This document shows, one piece after another, positions 8,439 through 16,484 of a DNA stretch of 64,000 nt. Under the pieces are notes generated by a model. That model did not search any database. It was not told where the DNA came from and saw only the letters and a program-made list of their open reading frames with translations. Origin of the DNA: Neobacillus bataviensis LMG 21833 (GTDB taxonomy: Bacteria; Bacillota; Bacilli; Bacillales; Cytobacillaceae); the NCBI RefSeq assembly GCF_000307875.1, contig NZ_AJLS01000055.1, positions 62,001 through 126,000 of the forward strand. The letters are read 5' to 3'. Position numbers and translations under genes: made by a program. Position 1 is the first letter of the stretch. Each line of letters begins with the position of its first letter.

Positions 8439-10105
8439 TGGTTAACACTACAGCTACAAAAGTAAAAGTCGACCCTCGTGATGCAAAGCTTTCCATGGCA
8501 CATTTCTTTGTTGCGTTTTCGGCACTTGCCCTTGGCGGATTAATGGGTCTCCTGCAAACCTTAGTACGTTCAGGTAAATGGGAGCTTCCATGGGGAATTG
8601 ATTACTATCAAATTTTAACGGTTCATGGTGTTTTAATGGGTCTTGTCTTAACAACCTTCTTTATTATGGGTTTTCAATATGCTGCTGTCAGCAGAACAAC
8701 CGGAGGTCATTCGAACGCTGCTAGACGAACTGGCTGGATTGGCTTCTGGATTATGTTACTCGGAACTTTAATGGCAGCAACAATGGTTCTCCTTAAGGAA
8801 GCATCGGTACTTTACACTTTCTATGCGCCACTTAAAGCACACTGGATTTTTTACTTGGGATTAACATTCGTGATTGTCGGCAGTTGGATAGATGGTGCGG
8901 CGCAAATCATGACATATGCTAGATGGCGGAAAAATAATCCTGGTCAACCAAGTCCATTACTAAGCTTTATGGCAGTAATCAATACTGTTATGTGGATTGT
9001 AGCGACATTAGGTGTTGCTGCAACGGTTTTATTCCAACTACTTCCTTGGTCACTTGGATTAGTTGATACTGTTGATGTCCTAGTCAGTCGTACATTGTTC
9101 TGGTATTTCGGTCACCCATTAGTGTATTTTTGGTTATTGCCAGCATATATGTGTTGGTATGCGATTATTCCAAAAATTATCGGTGGTAAGATTTTCTCAG
9201 ATTCGTTAGCACGCTTGTCATTTATCTTATTCTTGCTTTTTTCCATTCCGGTTGGTTTCCACCACCAATTAACAGAGCCAGGTATTGATCCTGCTTGGAA
9301 GTTTTTCCAAGTAATCCTGACGTTCATGGTTGTTATTCCATCATTAATGACTGCCTTCTCACTTTTCGCAACCTTTGAGAGATACGGGCGTTCTAAAGGT
9401 GCTACAGGTTTGTTTGGCTGGTTTAAAGTGCTTCCATGGGGCGATGCCCGCTTTATTGTTCCATTTATCGGGATGGCTTCGTTTATCCCTGCCGGTGCCG
9501 GCGGAATCATCAATGCTTCTAACCAAATGGACCAAGTCGTGCATAACACCATTTGGATCACAGGTCACTTCCATTTAACAGCAGCAACTTCCGTTGTGTT
9601 AACATTCTTTGGAATTTCCTATTGGTTAGTTCCGCATTTAACTGGACGTAAATTAACGAAAGCAATGAATAAATTAGGCATTATCCAGGCATGGGTTTGG
9701 TTCATTGGGATGGTATTCATGTCAGGTTCAATGCATATCCAAGGCCTGCTTGGCGGGCCAAGACGTTCTGCCTTCTCTACCTACGGCGGTGCAAAGCAAG
9801 CGGCCGAGTGGATTCCATATCAAATCGCTCAGGCTGTTGGCGGATCGATTTTATTCCTTGGGATTATTTTAGTGCTAATCATTTTTGTGAACCTTGCCTT
9901 CTTTGCTCCTAAAGAGGAGGAAGAATTCCCTGTTGCTGAAGCAGAAAACATGGGAGAAAAAGCACCAATGGTATTCGAAAACTGGAAATTATGGCTTGGC
10001 ATTACAGCCGCTCTCATTTTATTCGCTTACACGATACCGTTTATCGATATCATTCAAAATGCACCTCCAGGCTCAAAAGGATTCCAGACTTGGAGTAAAT
10101 GGTAA
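8438..10105 (+). CDS. cbaA: ba3-type cytochrome c oxidase subunit I
   Basis: 555 residues, about 13 membrane spans. VHGVLMGLVLTTFF carries the low-spin haem ligand, WYFGHPLVYFWLLPAY holds the CuB His and the cross-linked Tyr region, and ITGHFHLTAATS carries the high-spin haem ligands. The YFGHPLVYFWLLP pattern fits B-type oxidases, which have high oxygen affinity, rather than A-type CtaD. The start overlaps the subunit II stop. The operon ends in a hairpin at 10160-10192. A Crp/Fnr box upstream suggests induction at low oxygen. No CtaG or CtaA gene is nearby. Confidence 0.92.
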   Translation: MVNTTATKVKVDPRDAKLSMAHFFVAFSALALGGLMGLLQTLVRSGKWELPWGIDYYQILTVHGVLMGLVLTTFFIMGFQYAAVSRTTGGHSNAARRTGWIGFWIMLLGTLMAATMVLLKEASVLYTFYAPLKAHWIFYLGLTFVIVGSWIDGAAQIMTYARWRKNNPGQPSPLLSFMAVINTVMWIVATLGVAATVLFQLLPWSLGLVDTVDVLVSRTLFWYFGHPLVYFWLLPAYMCWYAIIPKIIGGKIFSDSLARLSFILFLLFSIPVGFHHQLTEPGIDPAWKFFQVILTFMVVIPSLMTAFSLFATFERYGRSKGATGLFGWFKVLPWGDARFIVPFIGMASFIPAGAGGIINASNQMDQVVHNTIWITGHFHLTAATSVVLTFFGISYWLVPHLTGRKLTKAMNKLGIIQAWVWFIGMVFMSGSMHIQGLLGGPRRSAFSTYGGAKQAAEWIPYQIAQAVGGSILFLGIILVLIIFVNLAFFAPKEEEEFPVAEAENMGEKAPMVFENWKLWLGITAALILFAYTIPFIDIIQNAPPGSKGFQTWSKW

Positions 10106-10108
10106 AAG

Positions 10109-10148
10109 GAAAAGCGGAAGCGCCTTGCTAAGGCGCTGGAGCTGGACA
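10109..10148. repeat. Short deleted copy of the GC-rich repeat
   Basis: AAAAGCGGAAGCGCC and GGCGCTGGAGCTGGACA are separated by only a few bases, so both ends of the 446-569 element are kept while its middle is lost. It starts four bases after the oxidase operon stop codon. It can form a GCGCC-TTGCTAA-GGCGC hairpin. Confidence 0.7.
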
Positions 10149-10159
10149 ATACAGAAAGA

Positions 10160-10192
10160 GCTTCAATCTATGTGATTGAAGCCCTTTTTTTA
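10160..10192 (+). terminator. Terminator of the ba3 oxidase operon, built in part from the DMT gene end
   Basis: Stem GCTTCAATC / GATTGAAGC with loop TATGT, then CCTTTTTTT. The DMT transporter stop codon (10168-10170) and its last sense codons form part of the stem, so the convergent genes share this hairpin. Confidence 0.85.
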
Positions 10193-11082
10193 TTATTTAT
10201 TTCGTACTTTTTTATAGGACGATTAATGAGTAGAACTGACATTAGGATCAAGATTGTGCCCACGGCCTGGATGGCTCCAAAACCTTCTGCATACAGAAAA
10301 ACACTTAATATCGTAGCTACAACAGGTTCTACGGTGGCAATGATAGCTGCTTTACTGCCCTCCACTTTTTCAAGCCCTTTTGTGTACAATAAATAAGCAA
10401 TTACTGTTGGGAAAAGTCCCAGACCGATTCCGTATAGGACGATCTCCCCGCTAATAAGAAGATTCCATTTATCCCAGAGATGTGTCACGGGCAGTAAGAC
10501 AAGCGATGCAACCATAAAGGTGTACAATGTTACCGTAAAGGTGGGATACTTTTTTAAGGCAAACTTGCCAAATATCGTATATAAGGCATATCCAAAGCCT
10601 GCTCCAAGCCCTATCAGAACCCCAATTGGCCGAATGGCTGCAGTAGCATTTAGATTGACACCTGCGACCAATACGCAGCCTGCAATTGTCGCGAAAACGG
10701 ATAGTATTTTTGTTGCATCCATTTTTTCCTTTAAAAATAAATAGGACAATATCGTCACAAAGGCCGGTGCTGTATACAATAAAATCACGGCAAGAGACAA
10801 ATTCATTTGATTAATGGCGGAAAAATAACACCAATTGAATAAGACGATACTGCAGATCCCCGTGCCAATAAACAGCCCAATGTCAGGGAATTTGATTTTC
10901 ATTTGCGGCCGGTATTTTACTGCACCAATCAGTCCTAGCAAAATTGCCGCAGTGACAACCCTGATGGTAACTATCTCCATTGGGGTAAATCCAGCATCAG
11001 TAAGTTTCCTCACAAAGATGGCAATCATCCCCCACAATGATGCACTTATCACAATGAAGATAACCGGAATGACCTTCTTCAA
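10168..11082 (-). CDS. EamA/DMT-superfamily exporter
   Basis: 304 residues with ten predicted membrane spans arranged as two EamA repeats (about residues 8-140 and 155-290). The second-half pattern AYLLYTKGLEKVEGSKAAI and EPVVATILSVFLYAE is typical of the drug/metabolite transporter family. Such proteins usually export amino acids, nucleobase analogues or other metabolites; the substrate cannot be read from sequence. Its ATG overlaps the carboxypeptidase stop (ATGA), so the two genes are co-transcribed. The basic C-terminus is a common feature. It ends inside the convergent terminator. Confidence 0.85.
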   Translation of the reverse strand: MKKVIPVIFIVISASLWGMIAIFVRKLTDAGFTPMEIVTIRVVTAAILLGLIGAVKYRPQMKIKFPDIGLFIGTGICSIVLFNWCYFSAINQMNLSLAVILLYTAPAFVTILSYLFLKEKMDATKILSVFATIAGCVLVAGVNLNATAAIRPIGVLIGLGAGFGYALYTIFGKFALKKYPTFTVTLYTFMVASLVLLPVTHLWDKWNLLISGEIVLYGIGLGLFPTVIAYLLYTKGLEKVEGSKAAIIATVEPVVATILSVFLYAEGFGAIQAVGTILILMSVLLINRPIKKYEINNKKRASIT

Positions 11083-12581
11083 TTTAACTGATAAACCTTT
11101 CCATATTTCTCATAAAGGTACTCAATTAAATACTTCGCATTAAGGCCTTCACCAGTGATATCCTGTAAGATTTCAAGCGGCTTTTTCATTTTGCCGTATT
11201 GATGGATATTTTTCGTCAGCCATTCCTTAATAGGCAGCAAATTTCCTTCCTCTACTAATTGATCGAAGCTCGGAATTTCTTCAAGCATTTTATGCTTAAA
11301 TTGTGCTGCATACATATACCCTAAGGCATAGGAAGGGAAATAACCGAAGCTGCCTCCAGCCCAGTGAACATCCTGAAGGACGCCCAACGCGTCATTTTCA
11401 GGGCGAATGCCTAGGTATTCTTCGTACTTGTCATTCCAAATTTTCGGCAGATCCTTCACTTCTATTTCATCATTAAATAACCCTTTTTCAATTTCATAGC
11501 GGATGATTACATGGAGTGGATAGGTTAATTCATCTGCTTCAATGCGAATGAGTGATGGTTTTGATTCATTAATAGCGCGGTAAAATTCTTCCAATTTAAC
11601 TTGATCAAACTGACCATCTGCATAATCCTTCAATAGGTCGTAGTTATTTTTCCAAAATGAAAAACTTCGTCCTAGAATATTCTCATAGAAAAGTGACTGT
11701 GATTCGTGAATTCCCATTGAAGTACCGGAACAAAGCGGTGTCCCAATTAGGTCTGCTGAAATATTTTGTTCGTATAGGGCATGACCGCCTTCGTGAATCG
11801 TCCCAAAAACTGCAGTACGGAAGTCATTTTCGTCATACTTTGTGGTAACACGGACATCACCAGGGTTTAATCCGATCGCAAAAGGATGAACGGTTTCATC
11901 CAGTCTGCCTGCATTGAAGTTATAGCCCATTTTTTCAAGGATCTTCAGGCTTAATTCCCGCTGATTTTCCTTTGGAAAATTCTTAAATAGAAAGTCCGTT
12001 TTAGGATGATGGTTTGATTCCGCAATCCGTTTAACCAATGGGACAATTTTTTCCCTTAATTCACCAAACACTTGATCCAATACTTCCATTGTCACGTCGG
12101 GTTCGTATATATCTAACAATACATTATACTTATTCTTCTCGTGGCCCCAATAGCTAATGAATCGTTTTGTCATCGCTACCAGCTTCTCTAGGTACGGACT
12201 GAACAAAGCAAAATCAGCCTTTTCCTTTGCTTGCTCCCAGACACTTTCCGCTTTTGATTGGAGAATGACAAATTCTTTATATTCTTCGACCGGGACTTTC
12301 TTGTTTCGTTCATATTCTTTTTTACATTCTTCCAAAATTTTGCTCGTCTTTTCAGACAGCAGCTGTTTTGATAAATTGGCTATGTATGCGGCCATTTCTT
12401 CAGAAGTGGACATTTTAAATACCTCGGATGAGAGCATTCCAATCACTTCTGAGCGTTGTTCCACAGCCTGCTTCGGGGCACCTGTTCTAAGATCCCAGTA
12501 AATCAATCCCAGTGCCTCATTATAAGCGGACATTTTTTTCACATATTCCAAGAATTCTTTCTCTAATTGATCAATACCCAT
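11079..12581 (-). CDS. ypwA: Metallocarboxypeptidase, family M32
   Basis: 500 residues, the normal length of M32 (thermostable carboxypeptidase 1) enzymes. The zinc site HEGGH is present in TIHEGGHALYEQN, with the distal Glu in MGIHESQSLFYEN. The signature DVRVTTKYDENDF is also seen. The enzyme removes C-terminal residues from peptides in the cytoplasm. B. subtilis YpwA is the closest recognised relative, and its genomic neighbour ypvA is also found here, but 5.5 kb away behind the accessory NO block. Ribosome site AGGGGGA precedes the ATG. Confidence 0.93.
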   Translation of the reverse strand: MGIDQLEKEFLEYVKKMSAYNEALGLIYWDLRTGAPKQAVEQRSEVIGMLSSEVFKMSTSEEMAAYIANLSKQLLSEKTSKILEECKKEYERNKKVPVEEYKEFVILQSKAESVWEQAKEKADFALFSPYLEKLVAMTKRFISYWGHEKNKYNVLLDIYEPDVTMEVLDQVFGELREKIVPLVKRIAESNHHPKTDFLFKNFPKENQRELSLKILEKMGYNFNAGRLDETVHPFAIGLNPGDVRVTTKYDENDFRTAVFGTIHEGGHALYEQNISADLIGTPLCSGTSMGIHESQSLFYENILGRSFSFWKNNYDLLKDYADGQFDQVKLEEFYRAINESKPSLIRIEADELTYPLHVIIRYEIEKGLFNDEIEVKDLPKIWNDKYEEYLGIRPENDALGVLQDVHWAGGSFGYFPSYALGYMYAAQFKHKMLEEIPSFDQLVEEGNLLPIKEWLTKNIHQYGKMKKPLEILQDITGEGLNAKYLIEYLYEKYGKVYQLN

Positions 12582-12659
12582 GTAAATCCCCCTCTTTTAC
12601 TGACAGTTAAATTTTATCATATTTTTCTGAAAAATGGATGTTACATGGTAGTAATGTGG

Positions 12660-12690
12660 AAAAAAAACAACAGAAACGGATTTCTGTTGT
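12660..12690 (-). terminator. Terminator after the leftward DUF2249 gene
   Basis: Minus-strand stem ACAACAGAAA / TTTCTGTTGT (10 bp, loop TCCG) followed by seven T. It closes a monocistronic DUF2249 unit. Confidence 0.85.
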
Positions 12691-12797
12691 AAAATATAAA
12701 GTATAGGAAAAAGAGGATGTTACTTGGAAAAAAATTCACGTAAAATGATGAGAGAGGGTTAAGTGCCCCGTTGTTTCAAAGACACTAACACCAGAAA

Positions 12798-13031
12798 TTA
12801 CTTCTTACTAATGGCAACTTTCCATGTTTCTGGACCTTCTTCAAGGTACTCCCAAGAAAACTGCTCAGGTCTTTCCAACATGAATTGATATAAAAGCGGT
12901 CTCGGGTCATGGTCATTAACAATCATCATCATCTCGCCAGATGCCAATTCATCAAAACCGTTAAAAATAGTAGGATGTTTTTCCTTTGGTGGAAAATCTG
13001 GCACGTTGATTACTTTTGCGTAGGTTTGCAT
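12798..13031 (-). CDS. DUF2249 protein (copy 1)
   Basis: 77 residues starting MQTYAKVINVPDFP, with the DUF2249 core around FDELASGEMMMIVNDHDPRP and a C-terminal WEYLEEGPETWKV. DUF2249 is a small TusA-like fold commonly encoded beside nitrite/NO metabolism genes; its biochemical role is not settled. ATG 13031 is chosen because TAAGGAG lies 8 bases upstream; the GTG at 13040 would overlap that site. A Crp/Fnr-type box is centred 32 bases from its TATAAT, the class II activator position. Two more DUF2249 genes lie 3 kb to the right. Confidence 0.82.
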   Translation of the reverse strand: MQTYAKVINVPDFPPKEKHPTIFNGFDELASGEMMMIVNDHDPRPLLYQFMLERPEQFSWEYLEEGPETWKVAISKK

Positions 13032-13067
13032 TATTATCACTCCTTATAGTTTGTTAATTTCTACTTT

Positions 13068-13137
13068 ATTATAAAGAAACTATTATTTAGTTTTAGTGCA
13101 CCGCATCACACCTAGAACATGATTTTATTAATACTAT
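13068..13137. promoter_or_regulatory. Divergent promoter pair sharing one Crp/Fnr box
   Basis: The box AGTGC-ACCGCA-TCACA is at 13095-13110 (8 of 10 consensus bases; read on the minus strand TGTGA-TGCGGT-GCACT). A minus-strand TATAAT lies at 13073-13068 and a plus-strand TACTAT at 13132-13137. Both -10 elements are centred exactly 32 bases from the box centre, so a single dimer could activate both directions from about -41.5. On the plus strand this leaves a leader of only about 15 bases. Confidence 0.5.
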
Positions 13138-13158
13138 TGCTGTCAGGGGGAATGGGTC

Positions 13159-13311
13159 TTGAAAGAATTATTGGGGATTTGTAAATGCTGCAACAAAGAA
13201 GTCTATTGTTTAGATGGATTTTTTAACGGCGTCCATTCGGAAGAAAAAGAGATTTATTGTTTTGAATGTTATGAAAGTCTAAAAGTTGAAAAAGAAAATC
13301 CGCAAAGCTAA
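13159..13311 (+). CDS. 50-residue cysteine-rich (zinc-finger-like) mini-protein, TTG start
   Basis: TTG at 13159 gives a product beginning MKELLGICKCCNKEVYC and containing CFECYESLK. The cysteines (CKCC, a lone C, then CFEC) could form one zinc knuckle pair. AGGGGG at 13145-13150 is ideally spaced for the TTG; the ATG at 13152 is in another frame and stops after ten codons. It is divergent from DUF2249 copy 1 and shares its Crp/Fnr box. I do not recognise the family. Its place in the NO block suggests a link to low-oxygen physiology, which is inference. Confidence 0.6.
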   Translation: MKELLGICKCCNKEVYCLDGFFNGVHSEEKEIYCFECYESLKVEKENPQS

Positions 13312-13323
13312 GCTTTGCGGATT
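13300..13323. terminator. Bidirectional terminator
   Basis: CCGCAAAGC-TAA-GCTTTGCGG (9-bp stem) with ATTTTC on the plus side and ATTTTCTTTTTC on the minus side. It ends both the mini-protein gene and the leftward norB unit. Confidence 0.8.
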
Positions 13324-13333
13324 TTCATATCTT

Positions 13334-15043
13334 TTATTCCTCATCAAGCGATAAGTCTCTAACAGGAAGCTTTTCCCCTTCTTGATGTGTTGGTTTCCGT
13401 AAATTAAACAGCGCTTTTATACAGAATACCACTAATACCACTACACCAATAAGGAAAATGGTGTCAGGCACCGCACGCCAAGTTAATAATGTTTGCACGA
13501 TATCCTTTTGCAGGAAGGAAGCAGAACGAGATGTAGCGTATCCGTGATTGAAGGCTTCTTTAATTTGGATGATCCCGACTGGAAGCAGGGATAAAAAGAC
13601 CATTCCGGCAAGGCCAACGTTTAACATAATACAGCTGAATTTAAGCCACTTATCGGTTTCTTTCTTAAGACCCGCTCTAATTCCTCGATAAACAATAAAC
13701 AGCCAGATAAACATACCGGCAATCAAGATCAGTTGCCAAATGCGTCCAAGCTCGATATATTCCCAGCCAGAGTGTCCAAACAAGAACCAGTTATTTCCTA
13801 AGTAGCCGTTTGCTCCAAGCCACTCACCAACCATACTACCGACAACAAGGACAACCAACGCCCAAAATAAAATATCGACGAGTAATCCTTGTTTCTTTGG
13901 CTCGTAACCGCCGACAAGCGGGGCAACGTAAATACCCATCCCAAGCCATGCCGTTGCAATCCAGAAAATAGCAAGTTGCAAATGATACCCTTTTGTAATA
14001 TTGAACGGTAGAATATCATGAATCCACTTTATTCCAAAGAAACTATCAGGCTCTATGTAATAGTGTGCTAGTAATGCCCCAAACATGCACTGGACAAGAA
14101 ATAAGGCTGAAACGATAACAAAATATTTGCCGCTCTTTACTTGAGAGCTTGTCACAGGCATTTTCCGTAAATCAATTTGAGGGAAATTTCCGTCTTTATA
14201 TGCTTATTGCATACTAAATTGATAGCGGTAGAAAACAAATAAAATAATTCCCAGCACTAAAACAAAAATGGTGATACTTGCACCACTCCACTAAACAGCA
14301 GAGAAGGATAAGTGGTTTCCGGCATCTTCGTAGTAAGGCCAGTTATTTGTATATGTGATGTTATCCCCTTTCCGAACTGTACTAGAAAGCCAAGCTGTCC
14401 AGAAAAAGAAATCAGATATTTGTGTAATTTGATCGCCTTTTGCAACATAGGCACGATCTGTTTTCGGCATATCGCTTTCTTTAATAAGATTTGCCTTTAA
14501 TCCCCAGTTGTCACCTTTCGTAAAGATTTCTAAGTAATGCGCTCTTACCTTTTCAAGCCCGAAAGCTTGTGCATCTGTTAGCACCATCGTATCTTTATTA
14601 CTGTCATAGCGATTTTTGCGCATTTCTTTAATTACGTTATTTTTAATAACGATTTTTTCATCTTCTTTTAATGAAGAAAAGTCTTTTCCAAACTTGTCAT
14701 TTGCTTTAAAATCCTGCATTCCTTCCGTATAAAGCTTTAGGGATTCAGCCGTATAGTCTGGCCCCATATAGGAACCGTGTCCTAAAACGGTACCGTAGTC
14801 CATCAATCCGTACTTTTGAAAAACTGCCTGTCCCCCCATAATGGAATCTTTCGTAAAAAGAACATCACCTTTTTCATTCGTAACCTCTAGCGGTCTTGGG
14901 GCTTGTTCTTTAAATATCCAATAGCCGCCAACAAGTAAAACGGTGAAGCTAATTAAAATGGTGGCAATTAATACAGATTTTAAGAGGCCATTTTTATTGG
15001 TCTTCAACACTTTATTGGTTGACGTCCTGTGTTGTATTTCCAT
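13334..15043 (-). pseudogene. norB: Quinol-dependent nitric oxide reductase norB, inactivated
   Basis: One reading frame encodes the two ends of a quinol NO reductase. The first part has a signal-anchor, GHGSYMGPDYTAE, and NNWPYYEDAG. The second part has YHLQLAIFWIATAWLGMG and the family's C-terminal spans. The frame is broken by TAG at 14291-14293 and TAA at 14204-14206; between them 28 sense codons still read as NorB, and the frame is unchanged. Family members show W and E at these two positions, so both look like point mutations. In addition roughly 220 residues carrying the catalytic haem/FeB histidines are missing at the KETDKWLKF junction (about 13650). The unit cannot make active enzyme. 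Start ATG 15043 follows AAAGGA. Confidence 0.88.
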
Positions 15044-15127
15044 GCTATTCATCCTTTCTATTTGCAATACAAACTGTATTTTAGCTTTGAAAAAGACAGC
15101 ATAAAGTGAAGATCTTCATTTCATCGC

Positions 15128-15143
15128 TGTGATAATTGTCACA
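15128..15143. promoter_or_regulatory. Perfect Crp/Fnr-type box upstream of norB
   Basis: TGTGATAATTGTCACA is a perfect TGTGA-N6-TCACA palindrome. On the norB side a weak -10 (CTTTAT, 15106-15101) is centred 32 bases away, the class II spacing. On the side of the Crp/Fnr gene no -10 is found at that distance. Confidence 0.7.
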
Positions 15144-15172
15144 CTTGAAAAACTTTTTTCACAAAGTCACAA

Positions 15173-15187
15173 TGAGAATTATTTTCA
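15173..15187. promoter_or_regulatory. Fur-like box in the norB/crp intergenic region
   Basis: TGAGAATTATTTTCA matches the 7-1-7 Fur consensus in about 12-13 positions and is almost identical to the box at 5383-5397. It lies 97 bases before the Crp/Fnr start codon. Whether Fur or a relative binds is untested. Confidence 0.4.
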
Positions 15188-15283
15188 ATAAATATGATCT
15201 ACCTATGATGGAGGTCACATATTCGATTTTCAATCATTGCTACAATGTAACTAAATCGAATTAATAATATGAAGGTGATGTTA

Positions 15284-15976
15284 ATGAAGCAGGAGGACAT
15301 AGTAAAACGGTTGTCCGAAGTCCCTATCTTCAAGGAATTATCTGCTGAAGAGCTTGATCCAATCGTAAAAATTGCACAGACTCGCTTTTATAAACACAAA
15401 ATGTATATTTTTATGCAGGATGATCGACTTGACCGCGTGTTTTTTATTCATAGTGGGAAAATCAAAATTTACAAAACCGATCAATCAGGTAAAGAACAAT
15501 TAATTTCCGTCCTGGAACCGGGAGAAATGTTTCCGCATGCCGGCTTTTTCAGAAAAGGGAATTTCCCAGCGCATGCTGAAGTGATGGAAGATGCGAATCT
15601 CATTGTCATTCCAATTGATAAATTTGAAGAAATCCTCCTAACCTATCCGGAACTTTGCATTAAGCTTTTTAAAGTGTTGGGAGAAAAGATTGTTGACCTG
15701 CAGGGAAGATTGGAAGCACAAGTTCTCCATAATACGTACGAACAAATTATCTTACTTCTTATTAGACTATGTGAATCAAATGCTGAAAGGATCGGGGATG
15801 GTTTCAAGCTGACAACCCAGTTCACCAACCGGGAATTAGCCAATATGATTGGCACATCAAGAGAAACCGTCAGCAGAACCATTAATCATGTAAAAAAGAA
15901 GGATTTTGTGATCCAGGATGAAGACGGGTTTTACTTAATCAACCGGGAAGCATTACAAAACGAGGTATTCTATTAA
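15284..15976 (+). CDS. Crp/Fnr-family transcription regulator (copy 1)
   Basis: 230 residues: a cyclic-nucleotide-binding-like sensor domain (residues about 15-130, with GEMFPHAGFFRKG), a dimerisation helix, and a winged HTH whose recognition helix reads SRETVSRTI. The R-E-x3-R pattern is that of regulators reading TGTGA half-sites, matching the boxes found in this block. There is no cysteine cluster for an Fe-S centre, so it is not an oxygen sensor of the Fnr kind; NO, haem or redox sensing is possible. ATG 15284 is chosen for GAAGGTG six bases upstream. It heads an operon with DUF2249 genes. Confidence 0.85.
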   Translation: MKQEDIVKRLSEVPIFKELSAEELDPIVKIAQTRFYKHKMYIFMQDDRLDRVFFIHSGKIKIYKTDQSGKEQLISVLEPGEMFPHAGFFRKGNFPAHAEVMEDANLIVIPIDKFEEILLTYPELCIKLFKVLGEKIVDLQGRLEAQVLHNTYEQIILLLIRLCESNAERIGDGFKLTTQFTNRELANMIGTSRETVSRTINHVKKKDFVIQDEDGFYLINREALQNEVFY

Positions 15977-16020
15977 TAAAAAAGTTTTTTCAATTAAAAA
16001 TAGAAGGAGCTGTAAAGCAA

Positions 16021-16257
16021 ATGGAACAAAGAATCATTGAAATAGATGTACGTGAGGATTTAAAAAATAAAATAGAACCCTTTCAAAAAATTATGGAAGC
16101 TGTAAAGGAATGTAAAGAAGAGAACGATGTTTTTATTCTTCATGCTCCGTTTAAGCCTGTTCCCCTTTTCGCGGTATTAAAGGCACAAGGGTTTACACAT
16201 GAGGAAGAAGAACTTGATAAGAAGCATTGGAAGGTAACGTTTACTAAGAAAGGATGA
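16021..16257 (+). CDS. DUF2249 protein (copy 2)
   Basis: 78 residues, MEQRIIEIDVREDLKNKIEP at the start, with the motif NDVFILHAPFKPVPLFAVLK and a C-terminal WKVTF, the DUF2249 layout. It resembles the TusA-like sulfur-carrier fold but lacks the TusA CPxP cysteine. The ribosome site GAAGGAG lies 11 bases upstream. It sits 44 bases after the Crp/Fnr gene and six bases before another DUF2249 gene, so the three are one transcript. Its biochemical role is unknown; association with NO and nitrite genes is known for the family. Confidence 0.82.
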   Translation: MEQRIIEIDVREDLKNKIEPFQKIMEAVKECKEENDVFILHAPFKPVPLFAVLKAQGFTHEEEELDKKHWKVTFTKKG

Positions 16258-16263
16258 CCTGAA

Positions 16264-16470
16264 ATGATATTAGATAATCGTGGTTTAGAGCCGCCTCAGC
16301 CAATGATGAGGACCTTAGCAGCCTTAGAAACACTTGGGGAAAATGAGGTTTTGACGATTATTAATGATAGAAGACCGATGTTCCTTTATGAGCAGCTTGA
16401 AGAATTAGGTTACCGGCAGCGCACAGAACCACAAGACGATGGAAGCTTTAAAATCGAGATCTTTCGCTAA
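16264..16470 (+). CDS. DUF2249 protein (copy 3)
   Basis: 68 residues starting MILDNRGLEPPQPMMRTLAA, with LTIINDRRPMFLYEQLEELG and GSFKIEIF, the compact DUF2249 core. It is closer to copy 1 (NDRRP/NDHDPRP motif) than to copy 2. AAGGATGACCTGAA precedes the ATG. The adjacent placement of copies 2 and 3 suggests they may form a heterodimer or act on the same partner, which is inference. The next gene starts 14 bases downstream. Confidence 0.82.
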   Translation: MILDNRGLEPPQPMMRTLAALETLGENEVLTIINDRRPMFLYEQLEELGYRQRTEPQDDGSFKIEIFR

Positions 16471-16484
16471 GAAGGTGTACTATT

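Noticed and set aside
9112-9561. 149-codon minus-strand frame within the oxidase subunit I gene.
   Set aside because: Antisense shadow of a conserved oxidase; no start context.
12700-12765. Possible 12-codon ORF after AAGAGGATG.
   Set aside because: Too short, no further support, and next to a terminator on the other strand.
14204-14293. The TAG and TAA in norB as recoded (read-through) codons.
   Set aside because: A catalytic core of about 220 residues is also missing, so the gene is inactive regardless; there is no sign of a pyrrolysine or selenocysteine system, and two different stop codons are involved.
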